Shown here in pieces: positions 1 to 6,745 of a stretch of DNA of 41,227 bases. Within the stretch, counting starts at the first letter, position 1; every line of letters starts with the position of its first letter. The position numbers were made by a program, and so were the translations under genes. A model generated the notes under the pieces. That model saw only the letters and a program-made list of their open reading frames with translations, was not told the origin of the DNA and did not search any database. Origin of the DNA: a virus; IMG/VR virus record IMGVR_UViG_3300017971_000460, positions 1 to 41,227 of that record; one strand, given 5' to 3'.

Positions 1-627
1 AATCGTAAACAGGACCGTGCTGGTGTGTCAGGAGTTCTTGAGCCTGTAAAGTCCCGGTTCCAGGGCATCTTCGAGTTAGTGCCTGAGTTAGAGCCGTGGA
101 TTGCCTATGCCGTGACCAAGGGTATCAGCCCTATGCTGGTGGCCTTCATGAGACACCGTCCCAACTGGTTAGTGGGTGGTGACGACGGCTGGAAACCCAT
201 CCGGGACATAGCTAATCAGCCCTGTCCCAGGACCATAGAGCACCTGTCCAACGTGATCAACCTGAATTTTGATAAGGTTGTGAGACCCAGTGCCTATGCC
301 GGTGCCGTTGGCAAACCGATGGCAAATGAGTACTTCCAGTTTGAGCAACTGGTAACCCGTATGCCTGACCTGGACGTGGTCTGCAACAATCCGGATGCTG
401 CCGAGAATCCTGGCACACCGGACATCTGCTATGCCATGATCGGTGCACTGCACAGCCGTATGACCCGGGGCAACCTGGCCAATATCTACAAGTACATTGA
501 CCGTTGCTTCACCAAGGAACTGCAGGCCGTGTTTCACTTTGACCTGCCTGGCTTTAACGATAAGCTCACCAAACATGCAGCCTACATTGGCTTTGCTGCA
601 GACAATGGTGATCTCTTTTCAAATTAA
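1..627 (+). CDS. MoxR-like AAA+ ATPase, C-terminal part (5' end outside window)
   Basis: The frame is open from the first base, so this is the last 208 residues of a longer protein. The visible start reads as the end of an ATPase core: a DRAGVSGVLEPVKSRF segment resembles the sensor/arginine-finger region of MoxR-type AAA+ ATPases, in which the Arg before Phe would contact the neighbouring subunit's nucleotide. The remainder is the helical lid. Walker A and B motifs must lie outside the window. The assignment is strengthened by the neighbours: a companion protein (746-1639) and a metallopeptidase/VWA protein (2074-3312) follow, the usual partners of MoxR ATPases, which work as chaperones that remodel or insert metal into target proteins. 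Alternative: another phage AAA+ ATPase. The internal GTG at position 25 is not needed as a start. Confidence 0.7.
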   Translation, partial: NRKQDRAGVSGVLEPVKSRFQGIFELVPELEPWIAYAVTKGISPMLVAFMRHRPNWLVGGDDGWKPIRDIANQPCPRTIEHLSNVINLNFDKVVRPSAYAGAVGKPMANEYFQFEQLVTRMPDLDVVCNNPDAAENPGTPDICYAMIGALHSRMTRGNLANIYKYIDRCFTKELQAVFHFDLPGFNDKLTKHAAYIGFAADNGDLFSN

Positions 628-640
628 ATTAAATTAATGC

Positions 641-726
641 AGAGGGATGGCCGAATGGTAAGGCAGCAGGTTGCTAACCTGTACACTCGAAAGGGTGCCA
701 GGGTTCGAATCCCTGTCCCTCTGCCA
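641..726 (+). tRNA. tRNA-Ser (anticodon GCU)
   Basis: A full cloverleaf can be drawn. The acceptor stem agaggga pairs with tccctct. It is followed by T8-G9, a D arm gcc/ggc and an anticodon stem gcagg/cctgt around loop ttgctaa with anticodon GCT at 673-675. There is a long variable arm (cactc-gaaa-gggtg), a T arm caggg/ccctg with loop ttcgaat, discriminator G at 723 and an encoded CCA at 724-726. The long variable arm and G discriminator are class II serine features. It would read AGC and AGU codons. It lies 14 bases after the ATPase gene and 19 bases before the next start, so it must be processed from the operon transcript or have its own promoter in the AT-rich stretch at 620-637. Confidence 0.95.
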
Positions 727-745
727 ATTTTAGGAGGTATTAATT

Positions 746-1639
746 ATGGGTATCAAAATTACCAGCACCGACATCCTGAAGAACAAGGCCCTGATGGTCA
801 AGTTGAACAGGAAAAAATTCAACCGTAACAAAACCGACAAGCTTATGTCGGAGGAGATTTGTAAACTCAAGAAGGTCACCGAGAAGGGTGCCGTACGGGT
901 CAACAAATCACTGTTCCCCAAATCTGTAACCCAGGCCACAAACGACATCTATTCCAAGGCCGGTAAGTACTACTACCGTGTGAGCCTGCCGTGGGATGAC
1001 CAAGGCTACAGGCTACTGTCCATCGACATCTACACCGAGTTCACCAAGAAGTTTAAGGACTTTGCAAACAACTACCGGAAAGAGGTAGCAATCTTTGTCG
1101 AGTCCATCCAGGCCAACGTTGCACTGGCCCGGGAGACTCTCGGGGATGCCTTTGACATCAACGATTACAAGTTCATTGCTCCTAACGGATCGGTGGACCA
1201 GGAAATGCTTATGAACATGTTCCAGCTTGACCTGGAGTGGGACGTTGTCTCCTCCGGTGATGACCTTCGAGCCGTACTGACCGAGGCAGACCGTGAGGCC
1301 ATTGCAGCACAGATCGACGAGCAGGCCATGAAGAAGTTTAGCCGTGCTCAGGAGCACATCGTTACAACCCTACGTGACCACGTGTATGCCATCCACGAAC
1401 GTCTGTGCAAGTCAGAGCACGTGTTCCGTGACTCTCTGATCGGCAACCTTGAGGAACTGGTTGACCTGATCCCCAAGATGAACATAGCCGGTGACCCGGC
1501 CATCAACGAGATGGCTGCAGAGGCTAAGAAACATCTTACCAAGTGGGACCCTCAAACGTTACGTGACGACGATCAGAAACGTAAAGAGGTATCGGACAGT
1601 GCCAAGAAAATCCTGTCCAACATGGACGGTATAATCTAA
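746..1639 (+). CDS. MoxR-cassette companion protein (DUF3150-like)
   Basis: A 297-residue soluble protein with a strong ribosome binding site (taggaggtattaattATG). It contains a YRVSLPWDDQGYRLL segment around residues 76-90, resembling the LPW-D-G-R-LL signature I associate with DUF3150 proteins, which sit between MoxR ATPases and VWA/metallopeptidase proteins in phages and proteobacteria. The rest is mostly helical and charged. No catalytic motif is evident. The gene order ATPase, this gene, VWA/metallopeptidase argues for one complex. The family name is from memory and unverified. A short APNGSV motif near residue 147 also occurs in a late minus-strand protein (39884-40417). Confidence 0.6.
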   Translation: MGIKITSTDILKNKALMVKLNRKKFNRNKTDKLMSEEICKLKKVTEKGAVRVNKSLFPKSVTQATNDIYSKAGKYYYRVSLPWDDQGYRLLSIDIYTEFTKKFKDFANNYRKEVAIFVESIQANVALARETLGDAFDINDYKFIAPNGSVDQEMLMNMFQLDLEWDVVSSGDDLRAVLTEADREAIAAQIDEQAMKKFSRAQEHIVTTLRDHVYAIHERLCKSEHVFRDSLIGNLEELVDLIPKMNIAGDPAINEMAAEAKKHLTKWDPQTLRDDDQKRKEVSDSAKKILSNMDGII

Positions 1640-1647
1640 ATTCTAAG

Positions 1648-1708
1648 GAAGGGACCCGAGGCCGTTAGTCGATCCGTTCGGCAGGCCTTGGCCCTTCTCA
1701 CCCTTTTG
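1648..1708 (+). terminator. Imperfect hairpin followed by a short T run
   Basis: Outer stem gaaggg (1648-1653) pairs with cccttc (1692-1697). After an internal loop, gaggcc (1658-1663) pairs with ggcctt (1684-1689). A cttttg tract lies at about 1703-1708, some seven bases past the stem. It follows the stop at 1639 directly and may terminate or attenuate transcription before the lipoprotein gene, or stabilise the upstream mRNA. The spacing to the T run is poor for a classical intrinsic terminator. The rest of the gap to 1812 holds a weaker acacc/gggtgt hairpin and the ribosome binding site of the next gene. Confidence 0.45.
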
Positions 1709-1812
1709 ATAATGCTTTACCAGAGTGCACTATCCACCGGGATCGTAAGGAACCTTGCAACACCTGGACCGTGATGGGTGTACTCTTGCAAACCATTAAC
1801 AGGAGGTGCAAC

Positions 1813-2061
1813 ATGAAGGTAGTATTTAATGCAGTCATAGCCGTAACCCTGGTGTGGTACCTGTGTGGATGTGCCGGGACCTACGGTGAACGTGCCGTAG
1901 TGCAGACCAATAAAATACTGTACCAGGTCCACGACGGCATAAACGACCACTGGCAAGAGCCCTTGGACGATGCTATCCCACTTGACGACTTTCGAATTGT
2001 CTTCAAGCCTAAGGTGACCAACCCACGTAGAGGGTACATCGGAATCAAGTTTACATTCTAA
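1813..2061 (+). CDS. Small phage lipoprotein
   Basis: An 82-residue protein starting at 1813, chosen because aggaggtgcaac lies immediately before that ATG; an upstream in-frame ATG at 1771 lacks a site. The N-terminus is a short lysine-led hydrophobic segment (KVVFNAVIAVTLVWYLCGC) ending in a lipobox-like LCGC, so the mature protein would be lipidated on Cys18 or Cys20 and anchored in a membrane. The remainder is polar with no recognised domain. It sits between the two presumed partners of the MoxR cassette. Possible roles include superinfection exclusion or outer-spanin function, but nothing in the sequence decides this. Confidence 0.7.
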   Translation: MKVVFNAVIAVTLVWYLCGCAGTYGERAVVQTNKILYQVHDGINDHWQEPLDDAIPLDDFRIVFKPKVTNPRRGYIGIKFTF

Positions 2062-2073
2062 TCGGAGGTGACC

Positions 2074-3312
2074 GTGAAAATATTTACACCAGAGCAAAAG
2101 GTACAGAATGCAAGGCTCACCCTCGTTATGGACTTTGTATTCTTTGGCTCAGTCTTTATGAGACTGGACGTTTACGAGGACCCAACCTGTGACACTGCCT
2201 GGACCGACGGAGTGGCCATAGGTTACAACCTGGAGTATGTAGCAACCCTCACCCACGAGGAGATTGTCGGATTATTTGCTCACGAGTGCTGGCACGTTAT
2301 CTTAAAGCACCCGTTACGTGAAGCAGAGAACATCATGTACAAGCAGCACCATGACCGGTTCAATCGGGCCTGTGACTATGCCCTGAACCCAATGATCGAA
2401 ACCACCCCAGGTATGGCAGTCAATCCTAACTGGCTGCTGGACATGGACCGGTGGCCTGACAGCCTGGCCGAGCACATCTTTGAGGAGTTGACCGACGACG
2501 ATAGCAACGACAAGTGCAAGGACGGTGGCAGTGCTGGTGGTAACGATCCTCAGACCGGACAGCCCAGGTCTGGACCGTCTATGCCAGGTGAGGTCAGACC
2601 CTACAAGCAGGGCAAGGCTACACCGGCTGAGATTGAGCATGCATCCAACGAGATTGACCAGTGGGTGCAGGCTGCAGGCATGAAGGCTGAGGGTGTAGGC
2701 AAGATGACCGGTGAAATTAAACGGATCATCAAGGACGTGACTGCACCTAAGGTGTACTGGTACGACGAGCTCCAGCAACTGTGTGCCGAGATAACCAGGA
2801 ATGACTACACCTGGACCCGGCCTAACGTACGGTACATCCAGCAGGGTGTATACTTGCCGAGCATGTACGACAACTCCATGCCCGACCTGCTTATGTATGT
2901 GGACACGTCAGGCTCCCTTAACTCAAAGCAGTTAACCCAGATCAAGGCTGAGATACGGGAAATCGTAACGATGTTTAATGTCCGGATCATAGTCGTCTAC
3001 TGGGACACTGGGTATAAGTACCACGAGGAGTTCTTACCCCACGACGTGTTTGATCCTGACTTTGAGCTCCACTACAAGGGTGGTGGTGGCACGAGGTTCA
3101 ACCGAGTGTGGGACTGGCTTGAGGATCAGGACGACATCGATCCAAAGGGTATTGTCTTCTTCACCGACTGTGAGTGTAGCCAATGGCCCGAGGAGGAACC
3201 TGACTGTCCAGTGGTATGGGCTCAGGTGCCATCCTACGGTATCTTCAACGACAGTTACCTGGAGTACATGCCTGACTATGGCTCACTGGTGAGAGTGGAG
3301 GTGAGGGCATGA
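2074..3312 (+). CDS. Metallopeptidase-like / VWA domain protein (DUF2201 type)
   Basis: A 412-residue protein. I take the GTG at 2074 as start because cggagg lies five to six bases upstream; a GTG at 2068 overlaps that site. The N-terminal half has a zinc-binding HExxH motif (HECWH, residues 70-74) as in the DUF2201 putative metallopeptidase domain. A Gly/Pro-rich linker follows near residues 145-180. The C-terminal half is VWA-like with a MIDAS DTSGS at residues 277-281, expected to bind Mg2+. Such proteins are the substrate-binding partners of MoxR ATPases, here encoded at 1-627. Proteolytic activity has not been established for the family in general, so the function remains chaperone or metal-dependent remodelling by inference. 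Confidence 0.8.
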   Translation: MKIFTPEQKVQNARLTLVMDFVFFGSVFMRLDVYEDPTCDTAWTDGVAIGYNLEYVATLTHEEIVGLFAHECWHVILKHPLREAENIMYKQHHDRFNRACDYALNPMIETTPGMAVNPNWLLDMDRWPDSLAEHIFEELTDDDSNDKCKDGGSAGGNDPQTGQPRSGPSMPGEVRPYKQGKATPAEIEHASNEIDQWVQAAGMKAEGVGKMTGEIKRIIKDVTAPKVYWYDELQQLCAEITRNDYTWTRPNVRYIQQGVYLPSMYDNSMPDLLMYVDTSGSLNSKQLTQIKAEIREIVTMFNVRIIVVYWDTGYKYHEEFLPHDVFDPDFELHYKGGGGTRFNRVWDWLEDQDDIDPKGIVFFTDCECSQWPEEEPDCPVVWAQVPSYGIFNDSYLEYMPDYGSLVRVEVRA

Positions 3313-3551
3313 TACACTGGTACAAAACAGAGATGTACCTGCTGTGCATCTACTGCCGGGACTGGGCACTGAAGTTCGGGGTGCCTGGTCGGAGGTGGTT
3401 GGCAATCGTTTTATTTTTTCAAGGGACGGCCTTGGCAACGGCCTGGCTCGTTGCTTCACCTTTAATCAGGCACCATAGACCACCGGTATTCAAGCCGTGG
3501 TTCGTACGTACGTGCCATAACTACATGAGAGGAAAACCCTATGTTAGTTAA
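3309..3551 (+). CDS. Small membrane protein, unknown
   Basis: An 80-residue frame whose ATG overlaps the preceding stop (ATGA arrangement), with a gtggaggtgagggc ribosome binding site inside the upstream gene. One hydrophobic segment (about residues 31-53) would cross the membrane, flanked by Arg/His-rich ends. No known domain is recognised. It overlaps the next start by 11 bases, in keeping with tight packing here. Confidence 0.5.
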   Translation: MIHWYKTEMYLLCIYCRDWALKFGVPGRRWLAIVLFFQGTALATAWLVASPLIRHHRPPVFKPWFVRTCHNYMRGKPYVS

Positions 3552-3882
3552 AAGAATCATCGTCACCCTGGCAGCATTAGCATTCCTGGTGGCTTGCTCA
3601 CCGGGGAAACAGATCACCCCAGTGTATTGGGACAACGACAATCGATCAGGTGGTGTATCATCTCCTGACACACCGTCCTCACCTGATACACCCGACACAC
3701 CGGACAGTCCCGACACACCGGACAGCCCTGACACACCGGACACACCGGACAACGGTGGTGACTGTGACCGTGACAAGCACAGCAACGGTAAGGGTAAAGG
3801 CCATGGCAACGGTAAGGGTAAAGGCCACAGCAAGGACAAGAACGGTAAAGGCAATAAGGGACACGGCAAGTCCCGTAAATAA
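3541..3882 (+). CDS. Repetitive lipoprotein (Ser-Pro-Asp-Thr-Pro and Gly-Lys-His repeats)
   Basis: A 113-residue protein with site gagaggaaaaccct before the ATG. The signal peptide ends in LVAC, a lipobox with Cys19. Mature regions are strongly biased. Residues 41-70 are a run of SPDTP/DTPDSP units, acidic and extended. Residues 83-112 are GKGKGH-type units, very basic and Gly/His rich. This makes a membrane-tethered protein with an acidic rod and a basic tip that could bind nucleic acid, lipopolysaccharide or an acidic partner. No homologue is recognised. It could act at the inner face of the outer membrane, for example in superinfection exclusion; this is inference. Confidence 0.7.
   Translation: MLVKRIIVTLAALAFLVACSPGKQITPVYWDNDNRSGGVSSPDTPSSPDTPDTPDSPDTPDSPDTPDTPDNGGDCDRDKHSNGKGKGHGNGKGKGHSKDKNGKGNKGHGKSRK
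3661..3750 (+). repeat. Coding tandem repeat (SPDTP / DTP units)
   Basis: Degenerate 9- to 12-base units of the form gacacaccg / gacagtccc encode the acidic Pro-rich stretch of the lipoprotein. The unit length is a multiple of three, so copy number can vary by slippage without frameshift. Confidence 0.8.
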
Positions 3883-3889
3883 AAAGCCT

Positions 3890-4435
3890 GGCAATCAAAC
3901 GTGCAGCAGGACGTATGAGCCTGCAACCTTAAGCCAGAACCGGAGTGGCATACCAACCATCTTAGTAGGGCAAATCAAAACCAGAACGGATTGGGTCCCT
4001 GTCACAATGTAGTATGGATAATTAGGAGGTTTGAAATGAGGTTTAAATGAGTGTAGCCGGTTCTCTTGGAGGGTGCTGATGTATAAGCTGCCAGGTTTAC
4101 CGGCCAAAGATTGGGGTAACACTCACAGGCCCGTACCGGGAGGCACAAACACCCTCAATGGCCGAAAGAGTCACAAGGTATCCCGGTGAACGGTATTCCA
4201 CTACATCCATATAGGGATGAAAGGACCCTGCCAAGCAACAACCTAAAGCTACCGTAGACCCAGCAGACCAATGCCCACAGTGGCTAAGGCCCAGAGGAGG
4301 CTCCGTCTTAATAGTGCTGGTGAGGTGAAAAATAAGCCTGTAGAGTGAGGGCAGGTGCTTATGACACTTTCCACCTTGTAATGAGGGGTCAGGGTGCACA
4401 GGTAAAACAGTCCTGTGTGCCCGAGCACATCACTA
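3890..4435 (+). ncRNA. Candidate large structured noncoding RNA, class unknown
   Basis: About 600 bases (3883-4489) lack a convincing long gene, unusual in this otherwise gapless region, yet contain many stems. The clearest is gggtgcacagg / cctgtgtgccc (about 4392-4422, 11 pairs including two G-U). Next is a nested hairpin, aggtgaaaa with tttccacct enclosing taagcctg with caggtgctta (about 4322-4377). Others are accggga (4136-4142) with tcccggt (4181-4187), gtttacc (4095-4101) with ggtaac (4115-4120), catcc/ggatg near 4206-4219, taaggc/gtctta near 4285-4310 and gcagg/cctgc near 3905-3923. The spacing suggests a multi-helix RNA ending just before rtcB. I see no group I, group II, RNase P or tmRNA signature. 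It could also be a decayed gene with chance stems. Confidence 0.4.
4079..4189 (+). CDS. Possible 36-residue microprotein inside the 3.9-4.5 kb gap
   Basis: ATG at 4079 is preceded by ttggagggtgctg, an acceptable ribosome binding site, and the frame runs 36 codons to TGA at 4187. The product begins MYKLPGLPAKDWG and is basic. It is the third of three frames joined by overlapping stop/start codons: 4036-4050 (four codons, behind aggaggtttgaa), 4047-4079 (ten codons) and this one. No homology is recognised. The region also folds well, so the frame may be fortuitous. Confidence 0.25.
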   Translation: MYKLPGLPAKDWGNTHRPVPGGTNTLNGRKSHKVSR

Positions 4436-4496
4436 CAAAAAAGTTAATGAATTACAGGATCGGATTGCCGACCTGGAGGAGGAACTACTATGTTAG
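4381..4496 (+). other. Possible coiled-coil reading frame with an A-AAA-AAG slippery site upstream of rtcB
   Basis: In the frame ending with TAG at 4494-4496, the last 20 or so codons spell a good heptad pattern (NELQDRIADLEEELL), and the stop overlaps the rtcB ATG as other gene pairs do here. That frame has no ATG, GTG or TTG after its preceding stop at 4362. The neighbouring frame, from ATG 4381 or GTG 4417, reads into the heptamer a-aaa-aag (4437-4443) with the phase required for -1 slippage into the coiled-coil frame. The 11-pair hairpin lies upstream of it, not downstream. The frame could also be the remnant of a gene interrupted by the candidate RNA. Confidence 0.3.
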
Positions 4497-5620
4497 ACGA
4501 GAGAATGAGATGTGATGGTAAACCGTTTAAGGTTTACGGTGAGAACCTAATCGAACTGCATGCAATCAATCAGTTTCTTGAGAGCCTGCAGGCACACTTT
4601 GCACTGGAGGGTGCACTCATGGCCGACGGTCACCCGGGGTATGCAATGCCTATCGGTGGTGTGATCATGACGGACAAGAACTTCGTGGTGCCAGCATGGG
4701 TAGGGTACGACATGGGATGTGGTGTGTGTTACATAAAGACAACGTTCAAAGCCTCCGAGTGCCTGGACCTGAAGAAAGAAATCTACCATGCTATCAAGCA
4801 GGAGATTCCGGTAGGGTTCAAGCACCACGATAAGGCTATCACGTCCATGCCCACGGGCCGGTGTGTTAGCCGGTTCCTGGCCGAAAAGTACAAGGAACGT
4901 GATGCTGATAGGCAACTGGGTACCATGGGAGGCAACAACCATTTCATTGAGGTTGGGCTGAACGATGCCTGTGAGGTGGGCATTGTGATCCACTCAGGGT
5001 CACGGGGCATAGGCCACGACGTGGCACTGCACTACATGAAAATTGCCGGTGGAGGCAAGGCCCGTGAGGGTGCCTACCCGTTGATGACAAATCAGAGGGA
5101 TGGTCGGGACTATCTAAAGGACCTTAGGTTTATGCTTGACTTTGCCCTGCTTAACCGTGGCATCATGCTGATAGGGGTTGAGAAGGCAGTACGTTCACTT
5201 GGCATCCAGGGTGGTCTTTGCTGGGAGTCACTAATAAACAAAACACACAACCACATGGAGGCAACAGTTGATGGGAATATACATCGAAAAGGGGCAACGT
5301 CCTCGGGACTCAATGAGCTCGGAGTTATCCCTGGCAACCCGGCAACCGGGAGTTATATTGTTCGGGGAAGAGGTGATAGTGAGTCTCTGTGTTCATCATC
5401 ACATGGGGCTGGTCGTACGGGCTCAAGAAAAAGGGCAAAAGCTACGTTGTCTTTGGTTGACTTTGAAAATGATATGGACGGTATCGTGGCTGATGTTAGC
5501 CGTAACCGGTTGGACGAGTCACCGGCTGCATACAAAGACCCCACCTCGGTTATGGATGCTCAGGAGAATCTCGTAGAGGTGATCGACAGTGTCGAGCCGT
5601 TCATCAACGTGAAAGGATAG
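4490..5620 (+). CDS. rtcB: RNA ligase RtcB
   Basis: A 376-residue protein close to the family's usual length, with a strong ctggaggaggaactact site before ATG 4490. RtcB joins RNA 2',3'-cyclic phosphate or 3'-phosphate ends to 5'-OH ends using GTP and Mn2+. Family motifs are all present: MADGHPG near residue 45, DMGCG with the metal-binding Cys77, GGNNHFIEV near 147, HSGSRGIG near 168, HRKGATS near 264 and the SHGAGR loop with the His (about 304) that becomes guanylylated. No key residue appears missing. It follows the candidate structured RNA and shares the phage with a tRNA and a second RNA ligase (8864-9997), pointing to repair of cleaved RNA, for instance after host anticodon nucleases. 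That role is inference. Confidence 0.95.
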   Translation: MLDERMRCDGKPFKVYGENLIELHAINQFLESLQAHFALEGALMADGHPGYAMPIGGVIMTDKNFVVPAWVGYDMGCGVCYIKTTFKASECLDLKKEIYHAIKQEIPVGFKHHDKAITSMPTGRCVSRFLAEKYKERDADRQLGTMGGNNHFIEVGLNDACEVGIVIHSGSRGIGHDVALHYMKIAGGGKAREGAYPLMTNQRDGRDYLKDLRFMLDFALLNRGIMLIGVEKAVRSLGIQGGLCWESLINKTHNHMEATVDGNIHRKGATSSGLNELGVIPGNPATGSYIVRGRGDSESLCSSSHGAGRTGSRKRAKATLSLVDFENDMDGIVADVSRNRLDESPAAYKDPTSVMDAQENLVEVIDSVEPFINVKG

Positions 5621-5622
5621 TC

Positions 5623-5745
5623 ATGGTAGCTCACTTCATTAAGTACCATATAAAAATGGCAGCACTCAAACGGATCATCAACCGTGAGGAACTGGATTGT
5701 ATAATACGTCTGTGTGCTGCCCTGAAAGGGGAATTAAAAAGATGA
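5623..5745 (+). CDS. Small basic protein, 40 residues
   Basis: ATG 5623 lies two bases after the rtcB stop with a weak gaaagga site. The frame ends at TGA 5743-5745, overlapping the next ATG (5742) in an ATGA junction. The product starts MVAHFIKYHIKMAALK and looks amphipathic-helical and basic, ending LKGELKR. No family recognised. The junctions on both sides support it as a real gene. Confidence 0.6.
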   Translation: MVAHFIKYHIKMAALKRIINREELDCIIRLCAALKGELKR

Positions 5746-5885
5746 TATTATTTAAGATTGTTTTAATAGGTGCATTCATGATGACCAACCCGTTTAACTT
5801 TTCTCAAGACTGGATGTCAGGCCTGTGGGTTGCCATTTGCCTGGACATTATATTAACAATCTATGGCTTGGCCATGAGGGATTAG
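5742..5885 (+). CDS. Small membrane protein, 47 residues
   Basis: I choose ATG 5742, preceded by aaaggggaattaaaaag and coupled to the upstream stop; an in-frame ATG at 5697 lies inside the previous gene without a site. The product has a hydrophobic N-terminus (residues 2-14) and a second hydrophobic stretch (about 27-43), so one or two membrane passes. No family recognised. Confidence 0.6.
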   Translation: MILFKIVLIGAFMMTNPFNFSQDWMSGLWVAICLDIILTIYGLAMRD

Positions 5886-5889
5886 TACT

Positions 5890-6027
5890 ATGGATGACAA
5901 CTGTCCGGACGGCATCGACTGTCCCAACTATGAACACTGTAAAGAGTTTAAACTGGAGGATGAACCATGCCCGTTGGTCGATAAGCACTACGATCACGAA
6001 GTGCCCCTTGACAAAATAATCAACTAA
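5890..6027 (+). CDS. Small acidic Cys-rich protein, 45 residues
   Basis: ATG 5890 follows the previous stop by four bases, with gaggg in the end of that gene. The product begins MDDNCPDGIDCPNYEHC and contains four Cys (5, 11, 17 and 27), suggesting a small zinc-binding knuckle. It is acidic. Unknown function. Confidence 0.55.
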   Translation: MDDNCPDGIDCPNYEHCKEFKLEDEPCPLVDKHYDHEVPLDKIIN

Positions 6028-6056
6028 CCTTATAAGAGTTGGGTATGGAGGTAAGT

Positions 6057-6443
6057 ATGAGTAAAGACATAGGATCACGATTTGAGCATGATTCATCGGT
6101 AATTGATTTTGCTTACCAGTTAGTCAGAGAGTATGAGGACCACCAGAAAGAGCAGGATCGGATACACCGGGCCAAGAACCCACACCACAGGACCTGGGTC
6201 AACATGAAGACCAGGTGCTACGATAAAAGGGATGAGGGCTACAAATATTACGGTGCCCGGGGTATTAAAATCTGTGACCGGTGGCTTAACAGCCTTGAGG
6301 CTTTCATTGAGGACATGGGTCCCAGGCCCAAGAATCATTCCATTGACCGGATAGACAACGACGGTGACTATACACCTGAGAACTGCCGGTGGGCTACACG
6401 TTCACAGCAAAATAAAAACAAACGGAAGAGAGGTACCTGCTAA
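6057..6443 (+). CDS. HNH-type homing endonuclease-like protein
   Basis: Start at 6057 is set by tatggaggtaagtATG; the frame extends to a TTG at 6039 without a site. The 128-residue product matches the phage family with the pattern W-x2-M-x2-RC...YYGARGI...DRW (residues 47-76) and SIDRIDNDGDYTPENCRWAT (95-114), an HNH-like metal finger seen in many free-standing phage endonucleases. The tail is Lys/Arg rich, as in DNA-binding ends. It probably cuts DNA at a specific site and spreads itself among related phages. Its target is not evident, since neither neighbour looks interrupted. Confidence 0.75.
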   Translation: MSKDIGSRFEHDSSVIDFAYQLVREYEDHQKEQDRIHRAKNPHHRTWVNMKTRCYDKRDEGYKYYGARGIKICDRWLNSLEAFIEDMGPRPKNHSIDRIDNDGDYTPENCRWATRSQQNKNKRKRGTC

Positions 6444-6745
6444 TGAAACATAACAAATTAAATACACTGTTCTGGGCCCCCGTTTGGTGGCTGATAGTCC
6501 TCTTTGTTTGGGGGCTTATTGTAAGTGGTAAGGTGGATGCACACGGCACACACCTGTCTGGCCAGGGTGACCTGACCCAGACCAGCATATCATCCTGTGA
6601 CGGTGGCTTTGCTGTGCACACAGAGGAACTGGGCTGCATCTATTTATATAAGGCCATAGACCTGACCCACTCGGGTGTTCACATCGAAACTTTACAACTT
6701 GACGAGGACGGTGACTGTTCCTGTCCGGAGGAGGAAAATGATTAA
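6443..6745 (+). CDS. Membrane-anchored small protein with Cys-rich exterior
   Basis: A 100-residue protein whose ATG shares its first base with the HNH stop (taATG), preceded by gaagagaggtac. Residues 10-28 (WAPVWWLIVLFVWGLIVSG) form one membrane segment or uncleaved signal. The remainder has four Cys and an acidic Glu-rich end (PEEEND). It is probably exported or anchored in the inner membrane. No domain is recognised. Confidence 0.6.
   Translation: MKHNKLNTLFWAPVWWLIVLFVWGLIVSGKVDAHGTHLSGQGDLTQTSISSCDGGFAVHTEELGCIYLYKAIDLTHSGVHIETLQLDEDGDCSCPEEEND

Noticed and set aside
3661-3750. Noncoding satellite or origin iterons
   Set aside because: The repeats are in frame with a lipoprotein that has its own start and signal peptide, and unit lengths are multiples of three.
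3650-4012. Plus-strand open frame overlapping the repetitive lipoprotein and running into the gap
   Set aside because: Its first two thirds are the shadow of the lipoprotein repeats (Thr/His-rich), and it lacks a ribosome binding site; the lipoprotein frame has a clear signal peptide and lipobox.
4212-4240. Resemblance of a gggatgaaagg stretch to the conserved GGGUGAAAGG part of RNase P RNA
   Set aside because: The other invariant RNase P segments (the GAGGAAAGUC and ACAGAA strands of P4) are not found in the right order in the surrounding 600 bases.
4097-4399. Minus-strand 100-residue open frame over the candidate RNA
   Set aside because: It would be the only minus-strand gene within 22 kb of plus-strand genes, has no ribosome binding site I can see and a composition unlike the other proteins.
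3883-4489. Group I or group II intron
   Set aside because: I see no group I P/Q/R/S-type core and no group II domain V with its AGC triad and GNRA loop. No clean exon pair can be joined, so an intron remains only an alternative explanation for the start-less coiled-coil frame.
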